A DNA stretch of 44,317 nucleotides, taken from NCBI GenBank assembly GCA_026981935.1, contig JALSIC010000029.1:1-44317 (forward strand), written 5' to 3'. Shown here in pieces: positions 1 through 7,875 of this stretch. A model generated the notes under the pieces. It was given only the letters and a program-made list of their open reading frames with translations. It was not told where the DNA came from and searched no databases. Made by a program: the position numbers and the translations under genes. How positions within the stretch are numbered: position 1 is the first letter of the stretch; each line of letters begins with the position of its first letter. This stretch comes from Gammaproteobacteria bacterium (GTDB taxonomy: Bacteria; Pseudomonadota; Gammaproteobacteria; SZUA-140).

Positions 1-125
1 CGGCCCAGGCGTCCCGGCTCGGCGTTGCGACCCTTGGAAAGGGCCAGCCATTCCCTGCGGGCCGCGCCTTGATCCGGAACGCCTGGGTCGCTCTGAAGGT
101 TGCTTTACTATCGATTGTCTTAGTA
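1..125 (+). mobile_element. MITE-like element, right arm, truncated by window edge
   Basis: This is a second copy of the right-hand 125 bp of the element at 29702-29967. The two match over the same 125 positions with three differences (positions 9, 59 and 101). It ends in the same terminal repeat, reading CGATTGTCTTAG followed by TA. The left arm must lie outside the window. It ends 11 bp from the stop codon of the peroxidase gene on the opposite strand, so it may serve as that gene's 3' boundary. Confidence 0.8.
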
Positions 126-136
126 ACTAACTACAC

Positions 137-1147
137 TCAGGGCAGGCCGGGCTTCTCCACTGCCGGAAACTCCCCCGTCAGGGTCTGCAGAAAGGCCACG
201 ATGTCGGCCACCTGACCGTCGTCCAGCGTCTTGCCGAGCTGGGTCCTTGCCATCACCCGCACGGCCTCTTCCAGGGTGGGAACGGTGCCATTGTGAAAAT
301 AGGGCGCTGTCTCCGTCACATTGCGCAGGCTGGGTACCCGCCACATGTAGGTATGCCCGGGGTCCCCCGTCACCAGAAAGCGTCCCATGTCTTCCAGCAG
401 ACGGTATTTTTCGTCATAGGGCGAACCGATGAAGTTGGGAAACAATTCGTAGAACCCTTCTCCCATCCTGAAGGCCAGATTGGGTACGGGGCCGGAGAAA
501 TTGACCCAGAAGTGGCAGGCAGCGCAGCCCGTCTCGACAAATGTATCGAAACCCCGCAGGGCCGCCTGGGAAACTGCTTCCTTGTCGCCCTGCAGGTAAC
601 GGTCGAAGGGACCCCCGGGCGTCACCAGCGTGCGGATATAGCTGGAAAGCGCCTGGGCGATACGATCCACGGTGATTCCGCTGCCGTCAAAGGCCTCGGC
701 AAAGCGGGCGCGATAGGCGGCAACGGCGCGAATCCGGGCCACCAGGGTCGTCTCGTTGGGCATGCCCATTTCGGTGCGGCTGAACAGCTGTTCCTTGACC
801 GCCGCTTCCAGGGAGGGCGCCCTGCCATCCCAGAAATAGACCGTCTGATAGGCCGCATTCCACAGGGTGGGCGCCGAACGCCGCCCCGCCTCGCCCAATG
901 CACCGGTGGAAACCGGGCGGCCGTCATCGCCGCCGGAGAAGAGATCGTGGCAACTGTTGCAGCTCAGCGTGCCCGTAAAGGAAAGCCGGGGATCGAAATA
1001 CAGCAGCCGCCCGAGCGCCACCTTGGCCTCCGTCTGGGGATTGCCGGCAGGGATGGGCGGGGTGGCAGGCAACGGCTGGAAAGGCTCGAAGGCTTGTGCC
1101 CCACTCATGGCGAACAACAATGCCAAGGCTGTCAGACTGCGTTTCAC
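137..1147 (-). CDS. Dihaem cytochrome c peroxidase / MauG-family protein
   Basis: Periplasmic c-type dihaem protein of the bacterial cytochrome c peroxidase / MauG superfamily, which reduces peroxide or oxidises a protein or small-molecule partner using two haems. The 336-residue product has a signal peptide (about residues 1-19, ending AQA) and two haem-attachment motifs, CNSCH at 63-67 and CAACH at 208-212, the two-domain pattern of the family. I chose the GTG at 1147 because it follows a GAAGGGAGA ribosome-binding site and places the signal peptide at the very N-terminus; a longer reading frame to 1198 would bury it. It is last in a leftward gene series, 69 bp after the MscS-like gene. The natural substrate cannot be told from sequence. 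No methylamine dehydrogenase genes are nearby, so a true MauG role is not supported. Confidence 0.88.
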   Translation of the reverse strand: MKRSLTALALLFAMSGAQAFEPFQPLPATPPIPAGNPQTEAKVALGRLLYFDPRLSFTGTLSCNSCHDLFSGGDDGRPVSTGALGEAGRRSAPTLWNAAYQTVYFWDGRAPSLEAAVKEQLFSRTEMGMPNETTLVARIRAVAAYRARFAEAFDGSGITVDRIAQALSSYIRTLVTPGGPFDRYLQGDKEAVSQAALRGFDTFVETGCAACHFWVNFSGPVPNLAFRMGEGFYELFPNFIGSPYDEKYRLLEDMGRFLVTGDPGHTYMWRVPSLRNVTETAPYFHNGTVPTLEEAVRVMARTQLGKTLDDGQVADIVAFLQTLTGEFPAVEKPGLP

Positions 1148-1216
1148 GATTCTGGATCTCCCTTCGCTACTCTCGGAACCCGGAGTCTGTCGCCTCAACC
1201 CGACAGACTCCCGGGC

Positions 1217-2329
1217 TTATTTTACAGGGTTGGCGGACGCCGCTACCACTATGGGGTCGGGCACATGGAGTGTGCGCGCAGGAAAGGCCACCGCACCGCC
1301 ATGCGCCGAGATAATCTCATGGACGCGCAGCAGAACACGTTCCTTCACCGCATGGTACTCGGTCCAGACAGTGGTACGGGTAAAGGCATAGATGAAAAAA
1401 TCCAGGGAAGAGGGACCGAAACCATTGAGATTGACCATCAAGGTCTGCGACTGATCGATATCGGCATGGTCTCGTAACATGGCGCGGATATCCTGCAGGA
1501 TGGGCACCACCCGCGAGGCATCCTCATACCGGAGTCCGATGGTTTCGTAGATCCGGCGATGGCTCATGCGCGAAGGGTTCTCCACCGTGATGGAGGCAAA
1601 AGTGGCATTGGGCACATACAGCAGGCGCTTGTCGAAGGTACGGATGCGGGTGAGGCGCCAGCCGATCTCCTCTACGGTACCCTCGATCTCCCGGTCCGGG
1701 GAGCGGATCCACTCTCCCACCACGAAGGGGCGGTCGAGATAAATCATGAGGCCGCCAAAGAAATTGGACAACAGATCCTTGGCGGCGAATCCCACCGCAA
1801 TGCCCCCGATGCCACCAAAGGCCAGCACGCCGGAGATACTGAATCCCAGGGTCTGCAACACCACCAGGACGGCAGTGATGAGAATGGCGACACGCAAGAG
1901 CCTGGCAATGGCATCCGCCGTGGTTCGGTCGATCTTCTCCCCTTGTGCAGCCAGGCGCTCAAGAATGTTTTCCTCGGCACGACGCACCAGGCGGATGAGA
2001 AACCACGCAATGGCGGCGATCACGCCCACGTCCCGGAGGGGCGGCACGGCGGAGAAAATGGCCGCTCCCGTCTCCTGGCGGACGATATCGGCCGCGAAGG
2101 CGATGCCCACGATCCATATCAGGGCGCTCAGAGGACGGCGCAGGGCATCGAGCACGGCATCGTCCCAGAGATTGCGGGTCTGTTCCAGGCGTCGCAGAAT
2201 GCGGCGCAGCACGCGCTTCTGCACGAAGTTCAAAAACAAAGTCGCCAGCACCACGGCAAACACCTGGCCGATCCAGCCGCCGGCGTCCTGCAATATATCC
2301 AGTTCTTCTATGTATGCCTGCCAGTCCAT
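1217..2329 (-). CDS. MscS-family mechanosensitive ion channel
   Basis: Inner-membrane small-conductance mechanosensitive channel, which opens under membrane tension to release solutes during osmotic downshift. The 370-residue protein has about five hydrophobic segments in its first 190 residues. The family's pore and beta-domain signature follows (AVGFAAKDLLSNFFGGLMIY, then LDRPFVVGEWI). The soluble C-terminal part has the expected length. The ATG at 2329 has AGGTGAGG just upstream; a GTG three codons earlier (2338) is also possible. It lies 70 bp after nagZ in the same direction. A channel beside peptidoglycan-recycling genes may reflect a shared cell-envelope role, but this is only inference from position. 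Confidence 0.9.
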   Translation of the reverse strand: MDWQAYIEELDILQDAGGWIGQVFAVVLATLFLNFVQKRVLRRILRRLEQTRNLWDDAVLDALRRPLSALIWIVGIAFAADIVRQETGAAIFSAVPPLRDVGVIAAIAWFLIRLVRRAEENILERLAAQGEKIDRTTADAIARLLRVAILITAVLVVLQTLGFSISGVLAFGGIGGIAVGFAAKDLLSNFFGGLMIYLDRPFVVGEWIRSPDREIEGTVEEIGWRLTRIRTFDKRLLYVPNATFASITVENPSRMSHRRIYETIGLRYEDASRVVPILQDIRAMLRDHADIDQSQTLMVNLNGFGPSSLDFFIYAFTRTTVWTEYHAVKERVLLRVHEIISAHGGAVAFPARTLHVPDPIVVAASANPVK

Positions 2330-2399
2330 ACGCCTCACCTATCCCCCACGTGGGCATCTCCGGCACCCGCCGCCTGTTCACGAAGTGCTCAGGGATTTC

Positions 2400-3443
2400 T
2401 CAGATCAGTTCCAGGTTGTGGGGTTCGTCATAGCCCGTCACCTGCGCCACGGCATCCCGCCAGCGGGCGTCGCGCCGCAATGACGCCCGGCTCACTTCTC
2501 CCCGCCCGTGCAGACGTGCCAGGCGCAGGCAGGTCACGGGCTTGCGCCAGTCTCCAAGCCCGTCGAGCACCGTTTCGGCATGCCCGCGTTCCTGACAGGC
2601 CAGCACCATGTCGCAGCCCGCGGCCAGCGCCGCCCGGGCCCGCGCCGGCATGTCTCCGGCCCCGGCGGCCGCGGCCATGGCCAGATCGTCGCTGAACACC
2701 ACGCCCTCAAACGCCAGGCGCCGCCGCAATATCCCCTCCACCCAGAAAGGAGAAAAACTCGCAACGGCTTCATGGGCCTGCGGATAGCGCACATGCGCCG
2801 TCATCACCGCCTCCATGCCATGGTGGATCATGCGTTCGAAGGGCAGTACGTCTTCCAGCAGCAGATCCTCCACGCCCCGGCCGTCCACGGGCAGGGTCAG
2901 ATGGGAATCCTCGCGCACCCCGCCGTGGCCGGGAAAGTGCTTGCCCGTCGCCGCCATGCCGGCCTCGTGCATGCCCCGCATGTACTGGTGGGCGAGTTCC
3001 GCCACCACCTCGGGATCGCGGTGAAAGGCCCGCTCGCCGATCACGGCACACTGCCCCCGGTCCAGGTCCAGAACAGGCGCGAAACTCAGGTCCACGCCCA
3101 CGCTCCGCAGTTCCACCGCCATGAGCCAGCCCGTGACACGGGCGAGAGCCAGGGCGCGGCGCGGCTCCCCCTCGTACAGGCGGCCCAGCAGGGCCACCGC
3201 GGGCAGGGGCGTGAAACCCTGCTGAAAGCGCTGCACCCGTCCACCTTCGTGATCCACTGCGATGATCAGACGCGGCTCGCGCAGGCCATGAATCTCCGCG
3301 CACAGCCCCTCCAACTGCTCCGGTGACGCGTAGTTGCGGCTGAACAGCAGCACCCCCCCGACCAGGGGATGAACCAGCATCTCCCGTTCCTCCGCCGAAA
3401 GGGCCGGGCCCTCCAGGCCCATCATCACCGGGCCCAGGGACAT
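2400..3443 (-). CDS. nagZ: Beta-N-acetylhexosaminidase NagZ
   Basis: Cytoplasmic glycoside hydrolase family 3 enzyme that removes GlcNAc from GlcNAc-1,6-anhydro-MurNAc peptides during peptidoglycan recycling. The 347-residue protein (E. coli NagZ is 341) carries DHEGGRVQR at 64-72, the KHFPGHGG loop at 168-175 with DSH at 179-181 (the mobile catalytic loop of NagZ), and SDDL at 251-254 containing the nucleophile Asp. The ATG at 3443 follows a GGGGGAG ribosome-binding site; an upstream in-frame start at 3494 would add 17 residues not seen in the family. It follows the permease gene by 107 bp. Its place downstream of a peptide importer and a YkuD enzyme fits a murein-recycling cluster. Confidence 0.95.
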   Translation of the reverse strand: MSLGPVMMGLEGPALSAEEREMLVHPLVGGVLLFSRNYASPEQLEGLCAEIHGLREPRLIIAVDHEGGRVQRFQQGFTPLPAVALLGRLYEGEPRRALALARVTGWLMAVELRSVGVDLSFAPVLDLDRGQCAVIGERAFHRDPEVVAELAHQYMRGMHEAGMAATGKHFPGHGGVREDSHLTLPVDGRGVEDLLLEDVLPFERMIHHGMEAVMTAHVRYPQAHEAVASFSPFWVEGILRRRLAFEGVVFSDDLAMAAAAGAGDMPARARAALAAGCDMVLACQERGHAETVLDGLGDWRKPVTCLRLARLHGRGEVSRASLRRDARWRDAVAQVTGYDEPHNLELI

Positions 3444-3550
3444 CCCCCGCTCCCCCACGGCACAGCCCTGGCTGGGGCAATATACGCCGGACAAGGTATC
3501 ATGCGCTGTCCCTCCGCCCCGTCACTCATCATCCATTACCAACACCCCGT

Positions 3551-4342
3551 TCATGACTGCCGGACATCCAGCCGGTCCCGCAGACGGTCGCCCAACATGT
3601 TAACCGCCAGCACCACCAGCAACAAAGCAATGCCCGGCGCCAGCACCATGTGGGGCGTCACCAGCATGTAGCGGCTGCCTTCACGGATCATGCTGCCCCA
3701 GGAAGGCTCGGGCGGCTGGATACCCAGGCCAAGAAAGGAAAGACCCGCCTCGGCGATGACGATGCCGGCCACTGCGAAGGTGGCCTCCACGATGAGGGGC
3801 GCGGCCATCAGCGGCAGGAGGTGGCGCCACACGATGCGCCCCGGCCCGGCTCCCAGGCTTACCGCCGCGGCAACATGATCGCGCTGTTTCAAGGTCAGTA
3901 CCTGGGCCCGTGCCAGGCGGGCGAAGCCCACCCAGCCCACGAGGCTCAGGGCGATGACGACGTTGTCAAGGCCAGGCCCCATGAGCCCCGCCAGGGCGAT
4001 GGCCAGCAGGATGCCCGGGAAAGCCAGGAAGATGTCGATGACACGCACGAGGAGGTGATCCAGCCAGCCGCCGGCATAGGCACTCACGGCGCCGATGAAA
4101 GTCCCTGCCGCAAGAGAGATCCCCACCACCAGCACAGCCACCCACAGGGAATAGCGGGCCCCCACCACCAGCCGGTCCCAGATGGGCCGCCCCAGGTCGT
4201 CATGGCCCAGCCAGGCCGTGGCATCCGGAGGATCGAGTATACGAGCAAGATCGATACGGTAGGGTTCGAAAGGCAGCCATGCACCCGCAGCGGCAAGCAA
4301 CACCCAGCAGGCCAGTACGAAAAGAGCGAATTTCAGACGCAC
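3551..4342 (-). CDS. Peptide ABC transporter permease, DppC/OppC type
   Basis: Inner-membrane permease subunit of a Dpp/Opp-type ABC importer. The 263-residue protein has an N-terminal membrane anchor, then the conserved WLGHDDLGRPIWDRLVVGAR segment and the EAA-type cytoplasmic loop (VSLGAGPGRIVWRHLLPLM), which contacts the ATPase. At least five further hydrophobic helices are visible. The start is GTG at 4342, 15 bp after the stop of the DppB-like gene, which indicates co-transcription. The substrate is probably a peptide. The neighbouring NagZ and YkuD genes suggest murein peptides, but this is inference. No OppD/OppF-type ATPase gene is found in the window. Confidence 0.92.
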   Translation of the reverse strand: MRLKFALFVLACWVLLAAAGAWLPFEPYRIDLARILDPPDATAWLGHDDLGRPIWDRLVVGARYSLWVAVLVVGISLAAGTFIGAVSAYAGGWLDHLLVRVIDIFLAFPGILLAIALAGLMGPGLDNVVIALSLVGWVGFARLARAQVLTLKQRDHVAAAVSLGAGPGRIVWRHLLPLMAAPLIVEATFAVAGIVIAEAGLSFLGLGIQPPEPSWGSMIREGSRYMLVTPHMVLAPGIALLLVVLAVNMLGDRLRDRLDVRQS

Positions 4343-4357
4343 TGCTTTATCACTGCC

Positions 4358-5281
4358 TCATTGCCCCAAGCGGATACGCGGATCCAGCCACGCATAGCAC
4401 AGATCAGTCAGGGTGTTCACCAGCACGTAGGCCAGGCTGATGAGCAGCACGCAGGCCTGCACCACGGGATAGTCGCGGCGCTGAATGGACTCGATCACCA
4501 GCTGGCCGATGCCGGGCCAGGAAAAGACGATCTCGGTGATCACCGCACCCGCCAGCAGCGCGCCCAGCTGCAGGCCCAGCAGGGTGATCACCGGCAGCAT
4601 GGCATTGCGCAGGGCATGTCGCCGCACCACCTGCCCCCAGGACAGTCCCTTGGCACGGGCAGTCCGGATGTAGTCCTCGTTGAGCACCTCCAGCAAGGTG
4701 GCGCGGATCATGCGCGAGAGGATCGCGGCCATGGCCGTGCCCAGGGTCAGGGCCGGCAATACCAGGGATGCCGGCCCCTCGCGGCCGCTCACCGGCAGCC
4801 AGCCCAGCCACAGGGAAAAAACCAGGATCAGCAACGGCCCCATCCAGAAGTTGGGAATGGAGACGCCCAGCATGGCAAAGGCCATGGCGCCGCCGTCCCA
4901 GGGCGTGTCCTTGCGCAGGGCGGCGATGATACCCAAAGGCAGGGCGATGAGCACGGCCACCACCAGGCCCGCCAGGGCCAGCTCCAGGGTGGCGGGAATG
5001 CGCTCCAGAAGGATTTCACCAATGGGACGGCGCGAATGCAGGGACACGCCCAGGTCTCCCTGCAGAAGACCCTGGAGATAATGCCCCAGCTGGACGTGCA
5101 CGGGCAGGTCCAGTCCCAGGGCACGGCGCAGGGCCTCGCGATCCGCCGGCTGGCTGCCCTCTCCCAGCATCACCTCTACCGGATCGCCGGGCACGAGATG
5201 AATGAGGAAGAAAACCAGCACCGAGACACCCAGTATCACGACCAGGGCGCTGGCCAGGCGGGAGACGAGAAAGCGCATCAT
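4358..5281 (-). CDS. Peptide ABC transporter permease, DppB/OppB type
   Basis: Inner-membrane permease that pairs with the adjacent DppC-like subunit. The 307-residue protein begins with the canonical N-terminal helix (MMRFLVSRLASALVVILGVS) and the family segment LVPGDPVEVMLGEG. Its EAA loop (RTARAKGLSWGQVVRRHALR) and the C-terminal motif VIESIQRRDYPVVQACVLL are typical of DppB/OppB proteins. Two consecutive ATG codons could serve as start, at 5281 or 5278. It begins 18 bp after the YkuD-family gene and ends 15 bp before the DppC-like gene. Confidence 0.93.
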   Translation of the reverse strand: MMRFLVSRLASALVVILGVSVLVFFLIHLVPGDPVEVMLGEGSQPADREALRRALGLDLPVHVQLGHYLQGLLQGDLGVSLHSRRPIGEILLERIPATLELALAGLVVAVLIALPLGIIAALRKDTPWDGGAMAFAMLGVSIPNFWMGPLLILVFSLWLGWLPVSGREGPASLVLPALTLGTAMAAILSRMIRATLLEVLNEDYIRTARAKGLSWGQVVRRHALRNAMLPVITLLGLQLGALLAGAVITEIVFSWPGIGQLVIESIQRRDYPVVQACVLLISLAYVLVNTLTDLCYAWLDPRIRLGQ

Positions 5282-5299
5282 GCCCCGCCGGCCCCCTGC

Positions 5300-5800
5300 T
5301 CATTCATGGATGTACACCCGGGTTCCCACCCGGACCTGCTCGAACAGGGCGATGACGTCGTCGTTGCGCATGCGGATGCAGCCATGGGAACCGGGCACGC
5401 CCAGGGGGATCTCGTCGGGGCAACCGTGGATATAGATGTAACGGCGCAGGGTGTCCACCCGCCCGCCCCGGTTGCGGCCGCGCTCCAGGCCGCCCAGCCA
5501 CAGGATGCGGGTCAGGATCCAGTCCCGCGCCCCGTGGCGCGCGGCCAGGTCGGGGGTATAGATCTCCCCCGTGGGACGCCGGCCCACGAACACGGTATTG
5601 GGCGGGCAACCGTCGCCGATGCGCGCGCGGATCGCGTGCCAGCCCCGCGGCGTGCAGCCACTGTCGCGCAGCTCGCCCGCCCCCCCCGCCGCGGTGGAAA
5701 CCGCGGCAGACAGCAAGATCCTGCCCTCCTGCTCCAGGCGCAGGTGCTGCCTGCCCAGGTCCACGATCACCACGGCCTGCTGTTGCGCTGTCGAATCCAT
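5300..5800 (-). CDS. YkuD-family L,D-transpeptidase/carboxypeptidase without signal peptide
   Basis: Cysteine enzyme of the YkuD fold acting on peptidoglycan stem peptides. The 166-residue protein carries the active-site pattern: HG at 125-126 and SHGCIRM at 138-144, with catalytic Cys141 and Arg143. It has no signal peptide, and an in-frame TAA lies only four codons before the ATG, so none can be gained by extension. Most L,D-transpeptidases are exported. A cytoplasmic YkuD enzyme better fits the L,D-carboxypeptidases of the ElsL type (known from Acinetobacter), which trim recycled tetrapeptides to tripeptides. Its position between an importer's binding protein and permeases, with NagZ downstream, supports a recycling role. 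The exact reaction is inferred, not shown. Confidence 0.9.
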   Translation of the reverse strand: MDSTAQQQAVVIVDLGRQHLRLEQEGRILLSAAVSTAAGGAGELRDSGCTPRGWHAIRARIGDGCPPNTVFVGRRPTGEIYTPDLAARHGARDWILTRILWLGGLERGRNRGGRVDTLRRYIYIHGCPDEIPLGVPGSHGCIRMRNDDVIALFEQVRVGTRVYIHE

Positions 5801-5870
5801 GGAGCAATATTAGGCCAAATGCACCCGATGAAAACAGCGCTCCCCCCGATTCATTCCCGATTCATGCCTG

Positions 5871-7412
5871 TCATTCCCCGCGCCTCACCACCCCTGCCAG
5901 GCCGTCATAATTGCCGTCCCGCGCCAGACGATAACCCTCGATGCCGCGCCGCGCGGCAAAGACATGGTCCTCGTACCACAATGGCACATAGGGCAGTTCG
6001 TCCAGCAGGCGCGCCTGGAGCCGGCGGTAGTAGCGGGCCTGGCCCGCCAGATCCGGCGCCGTCTCTGCGGCCTCGATGAGCCGGTCGGTCTCGGCATCGG
6101 CATAGCGCCCGCGGTTGGCCCCTGCCGGCGGCACGGCGCTGCTGTGAAAGACATAGCGATAGATGTCGGGCATCTTGATACCCACCCACATGAGGCTGTA
6201 CATCTGGAAGCGTCCCGCCTTGATATCGCCGTAGAAGGTACCCCAGTCGTAGCTCTTCAGGTCCACGGCAATGCCCACCTCGGCAAGCTGCTGCTGGATG
6301 ATGGTGGCCAGGCGCAGGCGAAAGGGATCGCTGGAGGTCTTGTATGTCAGGCGCAGGGGATTCGCCTCACCGTAACCCGCCTCGCGCAGGAGGACCCGGG
6401 CCTGTGCCGGGTCATGGGGAAGGGGCTGCAGGTCCGGATCGCTGGCCCAGTGTTCCGGCGGCAGCAGTCCCACCGCGGGGCGCGCGGCACCGCCCAGCAC
6501 GTGACGGATGATGGCATCCCTGTCCACGGCAAGGGCCACGGCCCGGCGCACCGGGAGACGGCCGGCATGGGGGTCGGTGAGGTTGAAGCCCAGATAGGCG
6601 AAATTGGAGCCGGGCGCCGTACGCACGACGATGTCCTCGCGCGCCCTGAGCAGGCGCACCAGTTCCGGCGGCAGATCGTTCTGCACCATGTCCACCTCGC
6701 CGCGCAACAGCTTGAGCACCCGTACCGTGGGATCGCGCACGGCGATGAACTCCAGCAGCTGCCCATCCCGGCGGCGCCGCAGACGCAGGCGGTTCTCGGC
6801 CGGCCAGGCCACGAACTCGAAGGGCCCGCTGCCCACCGGTGCCCGGTTGAAGGGATGATCCGAAGTGATGAGGCGGGCAGGCAGAATGCCGAGCCCCAGC
6901 CGACCGGGGAACAAGGGGTCGGCCTTTTCCAGATGAAAATCCACCGTGCGGTCGTCCACCACCTCGATGGAGACGATGCCCGCCAGGGCCAGGCGATGCG
7001 GCGAGGCATGCGCCGGATCCAGGACATGACGATAGGTCGCCGCCACGTCCCGGGCGGTGAGCAGGGTACCGTCGCTGAAACGGGCATCGTCCCGAAGACG
7101 GAAACGGTAATGCCGCGCGTCGAGGCGCTCCCAGCGCGCGAGGCCTGGCACCGGCAGATCGTCCTGGTCGAATTCCACCAGACGCTGGTAGAGCAGACGG
7201 TTGATGCGCGATGACGTGGCATCCGTGGCGAAACGCGGATCCAGGGTCACCGGCATGGACACCAGGGCAAAACGCAGGATATCCGGCGACGGGGGACGAA
7301 CACCGCACGCCGTCAACGACACGAACGTGAGCAGGAGAACGACGAGCGGCAGCAGGGAAACGGCGGCACCTCGCGGCCCCGCAGCGGGCACAGCGGTGCT
7401 CAGCGCTGCCAT
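5871..7412 (-). CDS. Lipoprotein substrate-binding protein of peptide ABC importer
   Basis: Family 5 extracellular solute-binding protein (DppA/OppA/MppA superfamily), which captures peptides for the adjacent permeases. The 513-residue product has an N-terminal hydrophobic segment ending in a lipobox (VSLTAC then G), so it should be a lipoprotein rather than a free periplasmic protein. Recognisable family features include the start of the mature fold (LVSMPVTLDPRFATDATSS), FSDGTLLTARDV, APVGSGPFEFV and the C-terminal LPYVPLWYEDHVFA. The ATG overlaps the end of the CYTH gene by 13 bp, and no clear ribosome-binding site is seen, so translational coupling is likely. A murein-peptide ligand is possible given the downstream genes. 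Confidence 0.92.
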   Translation of the reverse strand: MAALSTAVPAAGPRGAAVSLLPLVVLLLTFVSLTACGVRPPSPDILRFALVSMPVTLDPRFATDATSSRINRLLYQRLVEFDQDDLPVPGLARWERLDARHYRFRLRDDARFSDGTLLTARDVAATYRHVLDPAHASPHRLALAGIVSIEVVDDRTVDFHLEKADPLFPGRLGLGILPARLITSDHPFNRAPVGSGPFEFVAWPAENRLRLRRRRDGQLLEFIAVRDPTVRVLKLLRGEVDMVQNDLPPELVRLLRAREDIVVRTAPGSNFAYLGFNLTDPHAGRLPVRRAVALAVDRDAIIRHVLGGAARPAVGLLPPEHWASDPDLQPLPHDPAQARVLLREAGYGEANPLRLTYKTSSDPFRLRLATIIQQQLAEVGIAVDLKSYDWGTFYGDIKAGRFQMYSLMWVGIKMPDIYRYVFHSSAVPPAGANRGRYADAETDRLIEAAETAPDLAGQARYYRRLQARLLDELPYVPLWYEDHVFAARRGIEGYRLARDGNYDGLAGVVRRGE

Positions 7413-7873
7413 TCAGTATAGGGGTGATGGGCCAGACAGACGTTGTAGTAGCGGGGATCGTCCGAAACCTCCTCGCCCGCCCAGGGCGGCAATTCGAAGG
7501 CCTCGTCCGCCGACTGCAGCTCGATCTCGGCCACCACCAGTCCGGCGTTGGCCCCCTCGAACACGTCGATCTCCCACCGGTGACCCGCGTAGTCCACGAA
7601 ATGGCGGGTCTTCTCGATGAGCAGGCCGATGGAGAAGCGGTCCAGCATCTCCTCGGCATCCGGCAAGGGGATGGGATATTCGTATTCGCTGCGCTGGATG
7701 CCCAGGGTGGCGCTCTTGATATTGAGAAAGGCACGTTCCCCGTCGATGCGCACCCGGATGGAACAGGGACCACCCTCGGTGAGATATCCCTGGCGGTAAT
7801 GCGAGGACCTGGCCACTTGCGCACGCCAGCCGTCGTTTTTCACCAGGAACTTGCGTTCGATCTCGCTGGCCAT
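7400..7873 (-). CDS. CYTH-domain protein, probable inorganic triphosphatase
   Basis: The 157-residue protein is a minimal CYTH (triphosphate tunnel metalloenzyme) domain. It begins with the signature EIERKFLV at residues 4-11 and shows the alternating charged strands of the tunnel: SIRVRID, AFLNIK, YEYPIPL, HRWEIDVFEG and VVAEIEL. Bacterial stand-alone CYTH proteins of this length usually hydrolyse tripolyphosphate or other triphosphates; some are class IV adenylate cyclases, which is less likely here. The ATG lies 2 bp after the exonuclease stop, and the gene's end overlaps the next gene by 13 bp, so it sits in the middle of one transcript. Its link to the transporter genes is unknown. Confidence 0.9.
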   Translation of the reverse strand: MASEIERKFLVKNDGWRAQVARSSHYRQGYLTEGGPCSIRVRIDGERAFLNIKSATLGIQRSEYEYPIPLPDAEEMLDRFSIGLLIEKTRHFVDYAGHRWEIDVFEGANAGLVVAEIELQSADEAFELPPWAGEEVSDDPRYYNVCLAHHPYTEWQR

Positions 7874-7875
7874 GC

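Noticed and set aside
137-1147. Methylamine-utilisation role for the MauG-like protein
   Set aside because: No methylamine dehydrogenase or other mau genes are nearby; only the dihaem family can be stated.
3650-6079. An 809-residue plus-strand frame across the permease and YkuD genes
   Set aside because: It is antisense to four genes with clear families and its composition (Gln/His/Arg-rich) is typical of shadow frames.
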